Below, piece after piece: positions 1 through 8,663 of a stretch of DNA of 64,000 nucleotides. Below the pieces are notes generated by a model that saw nothing but the letters and a program-made list of their open reading frames with translations, was not told the origin of the DNA and did not search any database. The translations under genes were made by a program, and so were the position numbers. This DNA is from Ga0077560 sp046330435 (GTDB lineage: Bacteria; Actinomycetota; Thermoleophilia; Miltoncostaeales; Miltoncostaeaceae), in assembly GCA_046330435.1 (NCBI GenBank), contig JAXLST010000021.1, positions 1 through 64,000 on the forward strand, written 5' to 3'. Numbering within the stretch: the first letter of the stretch is position 1; each line of letters starts with the position of its first letter.

Positions 1-1140
1 GGCGATCACGGCGACGTCGCCGCGGGCGTCCACCGCGACCTCGGGCCGCAGCGGGGACTGGCCCGCCACGGTGCCGGCGTCCTCGGTGACCGCGGGGGCG
101 GCGCCGCTGGCCGGCTGCACGCGCACCCGCAGCACGGACGTGCCGCCCTCGCCGGCGACGTTCCAGGCGGACGCGACGCGTCCGGTGGGGCCCACCGCCA
201 GGCCGGCGTCGGGGATCCCGCCCGCCGTGACCTGCCCGGGCTCGTCGATCCGCGCCGGCTGGGTCCAGGACAGCGGGGGCGCCGTCGCCGCGCGGGCGCG
301 CCGGGTCGCCAGCAGCCGCTCACGGGTCACCGACCCGGTCCACTGGACGGCGGACTGGCCGTTCACGCCGATGCGGGCCAGGACGCGCCGGGCCCGGCCG
401 TCGCCGAGGTCCGCGACGGGCGTGCCGGCCCCGTCGTCCTCCCATACCAGGGTGGCGCGCCGCACCGACGCGGTGAGGGTGCCGTCGTCGTCCCACACGG
501 CGATCGCACGGCCGTTGAGCTGCACGTCGAGGGCGATCACGCGGCCGGTTGCCGTGAGGTCGGGCTGGAAGGTCCAGGCCGTGGTGTTGCGCGGCCGCAC
601 CGCGGTCCGCACGACGCCGCCCCGCGCCCAGGTGAGCACGACCCGGCGGTTCGTGTCGATCGCGACCCGCACGTCGCCCCCGGTGCCGGGGGGCAGCACG
701 AACGACCGGAACACGCCGGCCGGTCCGCGGCGGACGAACAGCTGCCACGGGCCCGCGGGGTCCCGGTCCTCGAGCAGCACCGCGACGTCGCCGGAACGGT
801 GGCGCACCAGCTGCCGCAGGAACACCTGCCCCTCGCCGGTGACGACCTCACGCACCGGCGACAGGGCGCCGCGCAGCGTGCCGTCGCGGGTGGAGACGGT
901 GTAGCCGGTCGGCGTGGTGCCGTACTGGGTGCCGCCGGTGGTCTCGAGCCAGCCGACGGTGCCGCCGCCGACCGCGTCGAGGGCGAGCTGGGTGTCGGGC
1001 CCGGGGCGGACGTCGAGCCCCGCCGAGACCTCGAGCGGCCCCGACCACGACGCCGGCGCCTGGGCGGCGGCGACGGCGGGCACCGCGAGCCCCATCGCGG
1101 CCGCGGCGAGCACGGCCCGCCGCAACGTGAGTTCGCGCAC
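1..1140 (-). CDS. Secreted propeller-like repeat protein (3' end beyond the window)
   Basis: Reading leftward from a GTG at 1140, the frame stays open for 380 codons and runs off the left edge, so the C-terminus is missing. The start is supported by an AGGAGAGG ribosome binding site about 7 nt upstream. The first 28 residues form a signal peptide (RR, then an Ala/Leu-rich stretch ending AAAQA). The mature part repeats short blocks of the type 'W..P..V......A.D..G....W' and 'VAVDARGDVAVIA', which suggests a beta-propeller or similar repeat fold outside the cell. It resembles the exported protein at 50538-52418 in style and may be a paralogue. Function is unknown. The export call is firm; the fold is inferred. 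Confidence 0.8.
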   Translation of the reverse strand, partial: MRELTLRRAVLAAAAMGLAVPAVAAAQAPASWSGPLEVSAGLDVRPGPDTQLALDAVGGGTVGWLETTGGTQYGTTPTGYTVSTRDGTLRGALSPVREVVTGEGQVFLRQLVRHRSGDVAVLLEDRDPAGPWQLFVRRGPAGVFRSFVLPPGTGGDVRVAIDTNRRVVLTWARGGVVRTAVRPRNTTAWTFQPDLTATGRVIALDVQLNGRAIAVWDDDGTLTASVRRATLVWEDDGAGTPVADLGDGRARRVLARIGVNGQSAVQWTGSVTRERLLATRRARAATAPPLSWTQPARIDEPGQVTAGGIPDAGLAVGPTGRVASAWNVAGEGGTSVLRVRVQPASGAAPAVTEDAGTVAGQSPLRPEVAVDARGDVAVIA

Positions 1141-1247
1141 TGTGAACCTCTCCTGTCCACCGGCGGACGACCCGCCGTTTCTGGGAGGTTTCGCGGCCGG
1201 GACGGCGCCTCCTGCCCGGCGTCCGTGCCGCCTGGCAGGCTCAGCCG

Positions 1248-2360
1248 ATGGCGGAGGCCCTGAAGGACCGGTTCGGACCGGAGGTCGCGGAGTGGGTGGC
1301 CGAGCGCATCGGCGCCGTCCACCCGGGCTTCCCCCGGGAGGCGTTCCTGGCCGCCGCCCTCGACGGCTTCGCGGCGCTCGAGCTCACCGCGCGGTCGCGG
1401 GCGATCGCCGCGGCCCTGTGGGACCACCTGCCCGGGGGCTTCCCGGAGGCCGCCCGCATCATCGGGGCCTCCCTCGGCCCGCCCATCGCGGGCGACACCA
1501 TCGCGGGCGAGGGCATGGACACGTTCCGGCACCTGCCCTACGTGCAGCTGGTGGCCGAGCACGGCACCGGCCACTTCGAGGAGGCCATGGACCTCCAGCA
1601 CGCGCTCACCCGGCGGTTCACCGCCGAGTTCAGCATCAGGGCGTTCATCGCCGCGCACCCGGACCGCACCCTGGCGCGGCTGGCGGAGTGGACCCGCGAC
1701 CCGTCGCCCCACGTGCGGCGCCTGGTGAGCGAGGGCACCCGGCCGCGCCTGCCCTGGGCACCGCGCATCCGGGCGTTCCAGGACGACCCCTCGCCGGTGC
1801 TGCCGCTGCTGGAGGCGCTTCGGGACGACCCGGCGGAGTACGTGCGCCGGTCGGTCGCCAACAACCTCAACGACATCGCCAAGGACCACCCCGGCGTCAC
1901 ACTCGCGGTGTGCCGCGCGTGGCTGGAGGACGCGCCGCCGCGGCGGCGCGCGCTGGTGCGCCACGCGCTGCGCACGCTCACGCGCGCCGGCGACCCGGAG
2001 GCGCTCGCCCTGCTGGGGTTCACGGGGGACGCCCTGCGGGTCGCCGGCCTCACCGCCGACCCGCCGGACCCGCGCATCGGCGGATCGGTGCGCGTGGCGT
2101 GCGAGGTCCGCAACGACGGCGCGCGGACGGCGACGGTCCTCGTGCACCTGCGCATCGAGTTCGTGAACGCCCGCGGCACGGGCGCGCGCACGTTCCTGAT
2201 GGGGGAGCGGGAGATCCCGGCCGGGGGCGCGGCCGCCGCGGGCACCACCGTGTCCCTGCGGCAGCACACCACGCGCACCCACCGCCCCGGGGAGCACCGC
2301 TTCCGGGTGCTGGTGAACGGCGTCACGGCGGCGGAGGGCGCGTTCACGCTGCGCCCCTGA
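1248..2360 (+). CDS. AlkC-type DNA alkylation repair protein with C-terminal Ig-like domain
   Basis: The 370-residue protein matches the AlkC/AlkD class of DNA alkylation repair enzymes (COG4335), which remove N3-alkylated purines using a stack of HEAT-like helical repeats. The AlkC signature region is visible around residues 125-175: FSIRAFIA, then HVRRLVSEGTRPRLPWAPRI. Helical repeats continue to about residue 260. Residues 265-370 change character to a beta-rich segment (VACEVRNDG, FRVLVNG), likely an Ig-like domain that could help hold DNA. It stands alone between a divergent secreted protein and dapB. The ATG start has no strong ribosome binding site; CAGGCT lies 6 nt upstream. Family assignment is fairly secure; substrate is not. 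Confidence 0.82.
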   Translation: MAEALKDRFGPEVAEWVAERIGAVHPGFPREAFLAAALDGFAALELTARSRAIAAALWDHLPGGFPEAARIIGASLGPPIAGDTIAGEGMDTFRHLPYVQLVAEHGTGHFEEAMDLQHALTRRFTAEFSIRAFIAAHPDRTLARLAEWTRDPSPHVRRLVSEGTRPRLPWAPRIRAFQDDPSPVLPLLEALRDDPAEYVRRSVANNLNDIAKDHPGVTLAVCRAWLEDAPPRRRALVRHALRTLTRAGDPEALALLGFTGDALRVAGLTADPPDPRIGGSVRVACEVRNDGARTATVLVHLRIEFVNARGTGARTFLMGEREIPAGGAAAAGTTVSLRQHTTRTHRPGEHRFRVLVNGVTAAEGAFTLRP

Positions 2361-2380
2361 CCGCGGACCGCCCGATGGGG

Positions 2381-2386
2381 TAGCCT
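2381..2386 (+). promoter_or_regulatory. Predicted -10 element of dapB (leaderless)
   Basis: TAGCCT lies 8 nt before the dapB GTG, placing transcription start at or next to the start codon. No ribosome binding site is present. Confidence 0.6.
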
Positions 2387-2394
2387 CCGCGACC

Positions 2395-3084
2395 GTGATC
2401 AGAGTCCTCGTCGCAGGTGCCGCCGGTCGGATGGGTGCGACCGTCGTGGGCGCCGTCACCGCAGCGGAGGGCATGGAGGTGGCGGCCCGGGTCGATCCCG
2501 CGCTCCCCGCCGGCCCCGGCGTCTTCCCGGACGTCCCCTCGGCGCTCGCCGCCGGAGGCGTTGACGTCGCGGTCGACTTCACCCAGCCCGCGGTCGTCTA
2601 CCCCAACACGCTGGCCTACCTGGCCGCCGGGGTGCACGCGGTCATCGGCACCACCGGCCTCTCCGACGCCCAGGTCGCGGAGATCCGCGCCCAGGCGGAT
2701 GCCGGCACCGCCAACGCGCTCATCGCGCCGAACTTCGCCGTGGGCGCGGTGCTGCTCATGCGGTTCGCCGCGGAGGCGTCCCGCCACATGCCGAAGGCGG
2801 AGATCATCGAGCTCCACCACGACGGCAAGCTCGACGCGCCGTCCGGCACCGCCCTGCGCACGGCGATGCTCATGGAGGGCGACCCGGTGATCCACTCCGT
2901 GCGCCTGCCGGGCCTCGTCGCCCACCAGGAGGTCATCCTGGGCGGGCTGGGGGAGACCCTCACCATCCGCCACGACTCGCTGTCGCGCGAGAGCTTCATG
3001 CCGGGCGTCGTCCTGGCGGTGCGCGACGTCGCCAACCGGCCGGGCCTCACCCTGGGGCTCGAGCCCGTCCTGTTCGAGGAGTAG
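2395..3084 (+). CDS. dapB: 4-hydroxy-tetrahydrodipicolinate reductase
   Basis: DapB reduces 4-hydroxy-tetrahydrodipicolinate to tetrahydrodipicolinate with NAD(P)H, the second dedicated step to diaminopimelate and lysine, in the cytoplasm. The N-terminal Rossmann motif is GAAGRMG (residues 8-14). The catalytic/substrate segment is E(I)ELHHDGKLDAPSGTA around residues 138-153, with the catalytic His pair and Lys. Length is 229 residues, slightly short of the usual 240-270, as seen in compact actinobacterial forms. The GTG start is preceded by a TAGCCT -10 and is probably leaderless. An aldo/keto reductase follows 2 bp downstream, so the two are likely co-transcribed. dapA lies 7 kb away, so these steps are not in one operon. 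Confidence 0.96.
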   Translation: MIRVLVAGAAGRMGATVVGAVTAAEGMEVAARVDPALPAGPGVFPDVPSALAAGGVDVAVDFTQPAVVYPNTLAYLAAGVHAVIGTTGLSDAQVAEIRAQADAGTANALIAPNFAVGAVLLMRFAAEASRHMPKAEIIELHHDGKLDAPSGTALRTAMLMEGDPVIHSVRLPGLVAHQEVILGGLGETLTIRHDSLSRESFMPGVVLAVRDVANRPGLTLGLEPVLFEE

Positions 3085-3086
3085 CC

Positions 3087-4049
3087 ATGCCCATCTCGGA
3101 CCGCCGTGCCCTGGGGGCCTCCGGCTTCCAGGTGTCGCCCCTGTGCCTGGGGGGCAACGTGTTCGGGTGGGGCGCCGACGAGGCCGCCTCGTTCGCGGTG
3201 CTCGACGCCTACGTGGAGCTGGGCGGCAACTTCATCGACACGGCCAACATCTACTCGGCGTGGGTGCCCGGCAACCAGGGCGGCGAGTCCGAGAGCGTCA
3301 TCGGCAGGTGGCTCGCGGCGCGCGGCCGCCCCGACGGCCTGGTGATCGCCACCAAGGTCGGCATGGCCGGCGGGCCGCTGTTCCCCAAGGGCCTCTCGCG
3401 CGCCCAGATCCGCGACGGGGCCGAGCAGTCCCTGCGCCGCCTGGGCGTCGAGCGCATCGACCTGTTCTGGGCCCACGAGGACGACCTCGACACCACGTTC
3501 GAGGAGACGATGGGCGCGTTCGACGAGCTGGTGCGCGAGGGCCTGGTGGGCGCCGTCGCCGCGTCGAACATCCCGGCCGGGCGGCTCGCCGAGGCGCTGC
3601 AGGTCAGCGACGACAAGGGCATGGTCCGGTACACCGCCGTGCAGCCGCACTTCAACCTCCTGGACCGGGCCGGCTACGCCGGTGACCTGGAGGACCTGTG
3701 CCGCGCCGAGGGCCTGGGCGTGACCCCGTACTTCGCGCTGGCGCGGGGGTTCCTGGCGGGCAAGTACCGGCCGGGCGAGCCCCTGCCGGACACGCCCCGC
3801 GCGCCCGGCGTGCAGCGCGACTACATGAACGACCGCGGCTGGAACATGCTGGCCGAGGTGGAGCGGGTGGCGGCGGCGCACGGCGCCACGGCGGCGCAGG
3901 TCGCCCTGGCCTGGCTCATGGCCCGGCCGGGCGTCACCAGCCCCATCGCCAGCGCGACGACGCCCGAGCAGCTGCGCGAGCTCGCCGGCGCCTCGGACCT
4001 CAGCCTCACCGCCGACGAGTACGCCGCCCTGGACGCCGCGGGCGCGTAG
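3087..4049 (+). CDS. Aldo/keto reductase
   Basis: This 320-residue TIM-barrel NADPH-dependent oxidoreductase belongs to the aldo/keto reductase superfamily. The catalytic tetrad is visible: Asp and Tyr in FIDTANIYSAW (about residues 50-60), Lys in IATKVG (about 88) and His in FWAHEDD (about 129). The C-terminal NADP-phosphate binding region is SPIASATTPEQLREL. Sequence style is that of the YajO/Tas branch. The ATG is 2 bp after the dapB stop, with GAGGAG as ribosome binding site inside the end of dapB. Substrate is unknown; linkage to dapB is probably only transcriptional. Confidence 0.93.
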   Translation: MPISDRRALGASGFQVSPLCLGGNVFGWGADEAASFAVLDAYVELGGNFIDTANIYSAWVPGNQGGESESVIGRWLAARGRPDGLVIATKVGMAGGPLFPKGLSRAQIRDGAEQSLRRLGVERIDLFWAHEDDLDTTFEETMGAFDELVREGLVGAVAASNIPAGRLAEALQVSDDKGMVRYTAVQPHFNLLDRAGYAGDLEDLCRAEGLGVTPYFALARGFLAGKYRPGEPLPDTPRAPGVQRDYMNDRGWNMLAEVERVAAAHGATAAQVALAWLMARPGVTSPIASATTPEQLRELAGASDLSLTADEYAALDAAGA

Positions 4050-4064
4050 CCCTCGGCGCGCCGC

Positions 4065-4481
4065 TCACCCGGCGGCGCGCATCCGGTTGTTGCGCGGGTT
4101 GTGCTCCACCTCGGCCCGGCCGAGCACCTCCAGCACCGGCGGGACGTAGACGCCGAACCTGCCGCGCAGCCCCTTCTTGAGGCCGTACCACCCGCCCACG
4201 GGGTTGCCCGGATCGCGGCCCCACGCCTCGACGGTGCCCTCGGCGGCGGGCTTCTGCTCGTCCGCACCGCCCAGCGGGACCCAGTCGCCGGCTGCGGCGA
4301 GCATCGCGTGGAGGTCGTCGACGCAGCGCAGGTGGTAGCGCAGCTGCGTCCTGCCGACCTGCACGACCAGCGCGGGCGGGTCGGCCTCCGGGTCGCGGTG
4401 GGCGGTGAACTCCGAAGTGCCCGGCGGGGTGGTCAGCACCCAGGGCGACCCGGCGGTGCCATCGCCGCGGACGGGGCTCAT
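4065..4481 (-). CDS. Conserved protein of unknown function
   Basis: This 138-residue protein is translated from an ATG whose bases overlap the stop codon of the upstream SRPBCC gene (ATGA, 4478-4481), so the pair is translationally coupled. I do not recognise a named family. The C-terminal half has the look of a conserved domain: VEAWGRDPGNPVGGWYGL, then GLRGRFGVYVPPVLEVLG and NPRNNRMR. There is no signal peptide or membrane segment. Start choice is firm because of the overlap and because the sequence before it lacks protein-like character. Confidence 0.75.
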   Translation of the reverse strand: MSPVRGDGTAGSPWVLTTPPGTSEFTAHRDPEADPPALVVQVGRTQLRYHLRCVDDLHAMLAAAGDWVPLGGADEQKPAAEGTVEAWGRDPGNPVGGWYGLKKGLRGRFGVYVPPVLEVLGRAEVEHNPRNNRMRAAG

Positions 4482-4906
4482 CGGGACGCCTCCGCCGCCG
4501 CCTTCAGGCCGTCGGCAAACCGTTCGATGCTCTCGGTGAGGTCCGGGATCGCCCGGGAGATCAGCGGCGCCAGCGGCCCGGTGAACGCCTCGCGCATGTG
4601 GAAGTCCGTCGTGCCCCCCGCCGCCGGCGCAAGGGTGAACGTCCGGGCGCCGCGGAAGAGCCCGAGCGGCATGGCGTCGGACCACACCATCCTGCTCGGG
4701 GCCTCCATCGCCGTGACCGTCGGGGTGAACGTGCGTCCGGGGCTCGCGCTCGACACCAGGCTGAGCCTGCCGCCCGGCGCGATGGGCCCCTTGATGGAGA
4801 TGACGGCGGGATTCCATGTGGCGTAGCCGGCATCGTCGGTGAGCAACGCCCAGACGTGCTCGGGGGACGCGGCGATCGCGCGGGTGACCTCGTAGCTTCG
4901 CGGCAT
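4478..4906 (-). CDS. SRPBCC-family lipid/polyketide-binding-like protein
   Basis: This 142-residue protein has the START/Bet v 1-like SRPBCC pattern: an N-terminal strand SYEVTRAIAASPEHVWALLTD, then DAGYATWNPAV, a central beta-sheet and a C-terminal amphipathic helix (residues 110-140). Such proteins bind hydrophobic ligands or act as polyketide cyclase-like folds. The ATG at 4906 is chosen because GAGGAGG lies 5 nt upstream and the family N-terminus begins there, although the frame is open further upstream. It is first of a two-gene unit. Ligand unknown. Confidence 0.85.
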   Translation of the reverse strand: MPRSYEVTRAIAASPEHVWALLTDDAGYATWNPAVISIKGPIAPGGRLSLVSSASPGRTFTPTVTAMEAPSRMVWSDAMPLGLFRGARTFTLAPAAGGTTDFHMREAFTGPLAPLISRAIPDLTESIERFADGLKAAAEASR

Positions 4907-5010
4907 GGTCCTCCTCGGGGTGGCGGTGCGGTGCGGAGCCTGCGGGGATGCTTGACCGGGCGGACGGCCGCGGGCAATGGTGTGGCCCACAAATACCGGC
5001 GGAGCCGTTT

Positions 5011-6288
5011 GTGAAAGACCCACAGAACGCGGTTGCCGAGGCCCGGGTCATCGATGCCCTCGAGCTCCGGGCCGGTGAGATCGCCCGCGCGATGCTCGAG
5101 CGCTCGCACGCCGAGGTGCCCGAGTACGCGGCCCACTCGGACCCGGGATTCGTCGAGGCGGCGCTGGCCCACTGCGCGGACCACGTCGAGGCCTTCCTGA
5201 CCGTGGCGCGGCGGCGCGGGCCCCTGGACAACGAGGAGCTGGAGTTCGTACGGACGCAGGCGGTGATGCGCGCGCGTCAGGGCGTCCCGCTCGAGGCGCT
5301 CCTGCACGTGTACCGCGCGGGCCACCGCGCCGTCTTCCGGGCCATCGTGGAGGCCGCGGAGGCCACGCGGCAGGGGGCGGAGGCCGCCCTTGCGCTCACC
5401 GACCGGACGCTCGGCCACATCGATGTGATCACCACCACCTTCACGGAGTCCTATCTCGCGACCCGACACGAAATGGAGGCTGGTGCGGACGCCGCCCGCC
5501 GGGCGCTGCTGGACCGCGCGCTCGCCGGGGCACTGGAACCGGGTCCCGAGTCGGACCACCGTGCGCGCGCCCTCGGCGTCGACCCCGACGCGCCCTATGT
5601 CGTGGTGACCTGCCGGCGCTCCGCGCCCGGGACGGACGCGGAGGGCCTGGCCGCGCTGGCCGGCCGCCTCGGCCGCATCGACCTCTCGGACGGCCGCGCC
5701 GCCGTCGCGGTGGTTCGCGACCAGGAGGTGGTCACGGTGCTCCCCGTCGGTGACCGGTCCGCGGGCGAGATCCACGCCGTGCTCGCACGCGCGCTCGGCG
5801 GCGGGCACCGCGCCGGGGTGAGCCTCCCATGCCGGGGCCTGGGCGAGCTGGCCCGGGGCCACTCGGAGGCCCGCACCGTCCTGCGGTCCGGCTCCGCGGA
5901 CGAGGTCGCCTCGCTGCTCGGCATGAGCGCGGCCGAGTACCTCATGGCGACCGCGGACGACACGGCACGACGGCTCCTCGACCCCCGGATCCGGGCTGCG
6001 CTGGAAGGCGACGGCGGCATCACGCTGGCCGTGACGCTCCTGGCGTTCCTGGACGCGGACCTCAGCGCACCGGGGGCGGCCGATGCGTTGGGCGTCCACC
6101 CGAACACCGTCTACTACCGGCTCGACAAGCTCGCGCGCACCACCGGCCGCAACCCCCGGCGGTTCGGGGACCTCGTCGAGCTCCTCGTCGCCGTCCGACT
6201 CCTGGATGCCTCCCCTGACGGACGGGCGGCCGCGTCCCCCCGAGGCGTGCCGCAGCGCCGACCGCGGCGCCGCACCGGCGTCTCCTGA
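5011..6288 (+). CDS. PucR/CdaR-type transcriptional regulator
   Basis: This 425-residue protein carries an N-terminal helical sensor-like region (residues 1-175, with RTQAVMRARQGVPLEALLHVYR), a middle GGDEF-like CdaR region, and a C-terminal PucR helix-turn-helix. The latter is ADALGVHPNTVYYRLDKL followed by TTGRNPRRFGDLVELLVAVRLL. This is the standard signature of PucR-type activators of sugar-diacid or purine use. The GTG at 5011 is preceded by GGAGC 5 nt away. The next gene downstream is a frameshifted paralogue with the same architecture, so the two are a tandem duplication. The effector is unknown and neighbouring genes give no clear target. Confidence 0.88.
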   Translation: MKDPQNAVAEARVIDALELRAGEIARAMLERSHAEVPEYAAHSDPGFVEAALAHCADHVEAFLTVARRRGPLDNEELEFVRTQAVMRARQGVPLEALLHVYRAGHRAVFRAIVEAAEATRQGAEAALALTDRTLGHIDVITTTFTESYLATRHEMEAGADAARRALLDRALAGALEPGPESDHRARALGVDPDAPYVVVTCRRSAPGTDAEGLAALAGRLGRIDLSDGRAAVAVVRDQEVVTVLPVGDRSAGEIHAVLARALGGGHRAGVSLPCRGLGELARGHSEARTVLRSGSADEVASLLGMSAAEYLMATADDTARRLLDPRIRAALEGDGGITLAVTLLAFLDADLSAPGAADALGVHPNTVYYRLDKLARTTGRNPRRFGDLVELLVAVRLLDASPDGRAAASPRGVPQRRPRRRTGVS

Positions 6289-6386
6289 GCCCCGAGCGGG
6301 CGGCGCAGACCATTCGGTTCTGTCGGTTTCAGAATCGGCGGACGAGTCCGTATGGTGTGGGCGGCACAACCGCGGGGGGAGGCGCT

Positions 6387-7543
6387 GTGGGAGAGGCACA
6401 CCCCGAGGATCTGACGGCGGCGACGCTCTGGAGCCTCGAGGACCGCGTGCAGGACGTGGGATGGGAGATGGTCGCCCGCTTCCAGGCGGAGGTGCCGGGG
6501 TGGGCGGAGCACCGCGCGCCCGGGTTCCTGGAGGCGGCGCAGGAGCACTGCGTGGACCACGTCCGCGCGTTCCTCACCGCGGTGCGCGAGCAGCGCACGC
6601 TCACCCGCGACGAGCTGGGGTTCGTGACCGACCAGGCCCGCATGCGGGCCCGCCAGGGCGTGCCGCTGCACGACCTCCTGCACGTGTACCGCATCGGCAA
6701 CCGGGCGATCTTCCACGCCGTGGTGGAGGCCGCCGCCCAGAGCCCGGAGGGCAGCGTCGTGGCCCTCGTCCTCATGGACCGCTCGCTCCCGCACAGCGAC
6801 ACGGTCACGGCCCTGTTCACCGAGGCGTACCTGGAGGAGCGCCACCGCATGCGCGATGAGGGGGACGGGGCGCTGCTGGACCTGCTGGACAGCGCCGCCG
6901 GTCCCGCGGCCCCCGCCCTGCCCGGCTTCCCCGAGGGCCGGCCGTACGCGGTGGCCGGGGGTGCGGGGGCCCGGGTCCCGCGCCCGAGGGGTTCGTCGCC
7001 TCGCTGCGGCTGGCGTGCGGGGCCCGGTGGCGAGCCGCAGCGGCGCTGGTGGTCGTGCTGGCGGTCGACGGCGTCGGCGCCGTACCCGCCCGCGCCGCGG
7101 TGGAGGCGCTGCTCACCGGCACGGACTGGTCCGCCGGGGTCAGCCTCGTGCACGAGCGCACCGACGAGGTGGCCGCCGCATACCGTGAGGCGCGGGCCGG
7201 CCGCCGCGGCGCGGGACCGGGACGGGCGGGCTCGCTGGAGGGCACCCGCGTGACCGACCACCTCGCGGACACCGCCGACGCCACCGCCTGGCGGCTCGCG
7301 GAGCCGGCCGTGCTCGACACCCTGCGGGAGGACGCCGCCGCGGGCGGGATCCTCACCGCCACGCTGCGGGCGTTCGCCGACGCCGACCTGAGCGCCACCG
7401 GCGCCGCGGCGGCCCTCGGGGTGCACGCCAACACCGTCCACCACCGCCTGGACCGGCTGAGGGCGCGCACCGGGCGCAACCCCCGGCGGTTCCACGACCT
7501 CGCTGAGCTCCTCACCGCCGCGAGGATGCTGGCGGGCGGCTGA
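6387..7543 (+). pseudogene. Frameshifted PucR-type regulator (paralogue of upstream gene)
   Basis: From a GTG at 6387 (GGGGGGAGG upstream) the first frame encodes the N-terminal sensor domain up to about 6955 (GRPYAVAG). Related sequence then continues in the frame one base back: PAPEGFVASLRLACG, VVVLAVDGVG, and the C-terminal HTH with ALGVHANTVHHRLDRL. The span 6387-7543 is not a multiple of three, as expected from loss of one base. The likely site is the G-runs at 6957-6980. No stop interrupts either frame near the junction. It is either a recent one-base deletion or a sequence error in the G-rich run; programmed frameshifting is less likely. Confidence 0.75.
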
Positions 7544-7580
7544 GCCGGACCGGCCCCGGGGAGCCGGGGAGGGGGGCCGC

Positions 7581-7586
7581 TAGTCT
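7581..7586 (+). promoter_or_regulatory. Predicted -10 element upstream of the cupin gene
   Basis: TAGTCT matches the window's TANNNT pattern. It predicts a start of transcription near 7594 and a leader of roughly 47 nt that contains the GAGGGGG ribosome binding site. Confidence 0.45.
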
Positions 7587-7640
7587 TGGCGCATTGGCGC
7601 GGAACCCTGCCGCGCCGGTCGAGACCCGAGGGGGACACGG

Positions 7641-8048
7641 ATGAGCGACGAGGGCTGGGCGAAGGCCGCGACGGCCGACATCGAGCTGCGCGAGCGCCGC
7701 GGCGGCGGCGCGGGTTCCCGCGACATCGGCGGTGCCGTGGGCGCGCAGAGCATGACGGCGCGGCTGTGGCGGTTCGGTCCCGGGGACGCGATGCCGCTGC
7801 ACCGGCACCGCAGCCAGGAGGAGCTCTACAACCTGGTGTCCGGCGGCCCCCAGACCATGCAGATCGGGTCGCAGGAGATCCAGGTCGACGACGGCGACTG
7901 GGTGCGGGTCGGCAAGGACACGCCGCGGCGCATCGTGAACGCCTCGGACCGGGACGCCGCCTGGCTCATCATCGGTGCCCCGCCCGGCGAGGGCATCACC
8001 GACGGCGTGCGCCTCGACCCGGAGACCCTGCAGGAGATCCCCCGCTAG
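7641..8048 (+). CDS. Cupin-domain protein
   Basis: This 135-residue single-domain cupin has the first metal-binding motif at about residues 53-66 (LHRHRSQEELYNLVSG, with His, His, Glu) and a second, weaker motif around residues 85-105 (DGDWVRVGKDTPRRIVN) where the usual His is missing. It is probably a small-molecule-binding beta barrel rather than a recognised enzyme. GAGGGGGA lies about 8 nt before the ATG. A second gene follows 2 bp after its stop, so the two are probably co-transcribed. Specific function is unknown. Confidence 0.85.
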   Translation: MSDEGWAKAATADIELRERRGGGAGSRDIGGAVGAQSMTARLWRFGPGDAMPLHRHRSQEELYNLVSGGPQTMQIGSQEIQVDDGDWVRVGKDTPRRIVNASDRDAAWLIIGAPPGEGITDGVRLDPETLQEIPR

Positions 8049-8050
8049 GC

Positions 8051-8587
8051 GTGCTGCAGAAGAGCCTGTTCCGGCTGGCGCTCGTCATCGGGCGCCGGCT
8101 CGGCCCCGCGGCCGCCGCCGCCCTGCTGGGGGCGGCCCGCGCCTGGCTCGCGGACCCCGCCAACGAGCACCACCGGCAGCGGCTGGTGGCGACCCTGCGC
8201 GACCTCTCGATCCGCGCGGGCGGCAGGGCGGGGCGCATGGCGCAGGCCGCCGCCGGCCAGGTCGAGTCGCGCCGCAGGAGCCTGGTGGCGTGGGAGCGGG
8301 AGATGATGGCCCTGCGCCACGAGGTCACCGAGCACCCCACCGGTCCCGTCCGCGCCGCGGCGCTGGAGGCGTACCTGGAGCAGATCGCCGCCGGGCCGCG
8401 GCTGGTGGCCGAGGCGGCGCGTCCCGCGGACGCGCGGCGTGCGGTGCTGCGCGCCCTGGACGAGGAGGCGCGGTCGGTCGCCGGCGACCCGCTGGGACCC
8501 GACGAGCGGCGCCGCGCCCTCGAGGCGGCCGACGCCGCGCGGGCCGGCTGCTACCGCGTCGCCAGGGAGCCGGGGAGCGGGGGGTAG
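8051..8587 (+). CDS. Hypothetical helical protein
   Basis: This 178-residue, Ala/Arg-rich protein starts at a GTG two bases after the cupin stop. The N-terminus (LFRLALVIGRRLGPAAAAALLGAARAWL) is amphipathic or weakly hydrophobic, and the rest is predicted all-helical with many Arg and Glu residues and no Cys cluster. I do not recognise a family. Its coupling to the cupin gene by a 2-bp gap suggests co-expression. Length and uninterrupted frame support it as a real gene, but the start is only moderately certain because no strong ribosome binding site is seen. Confidence 0.65.
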   Translation: MLQKSLFRLALVIGRRLGPAAAAALLGAARAWLADPANEHHRQRLVATLRDLSIRAGGRAGRMAQAAAGQVESRRRSLVAWEREMMALRHEVTEHPTGPVRAAALEAYLEQIAAGPRLVAEAARPADARRAVLRALDEEARSVAGDPLGPDERRRALEAADAARAGCYRVAREPGSGG

Positions 8588-8663
8588 GGCATCCCGCATC
8601 GTGCGGGACGGGCGCGGCGCGCCCGCTGCCGACGTAAGGGATGAGTCGGCCGAGGAGGTGCCC

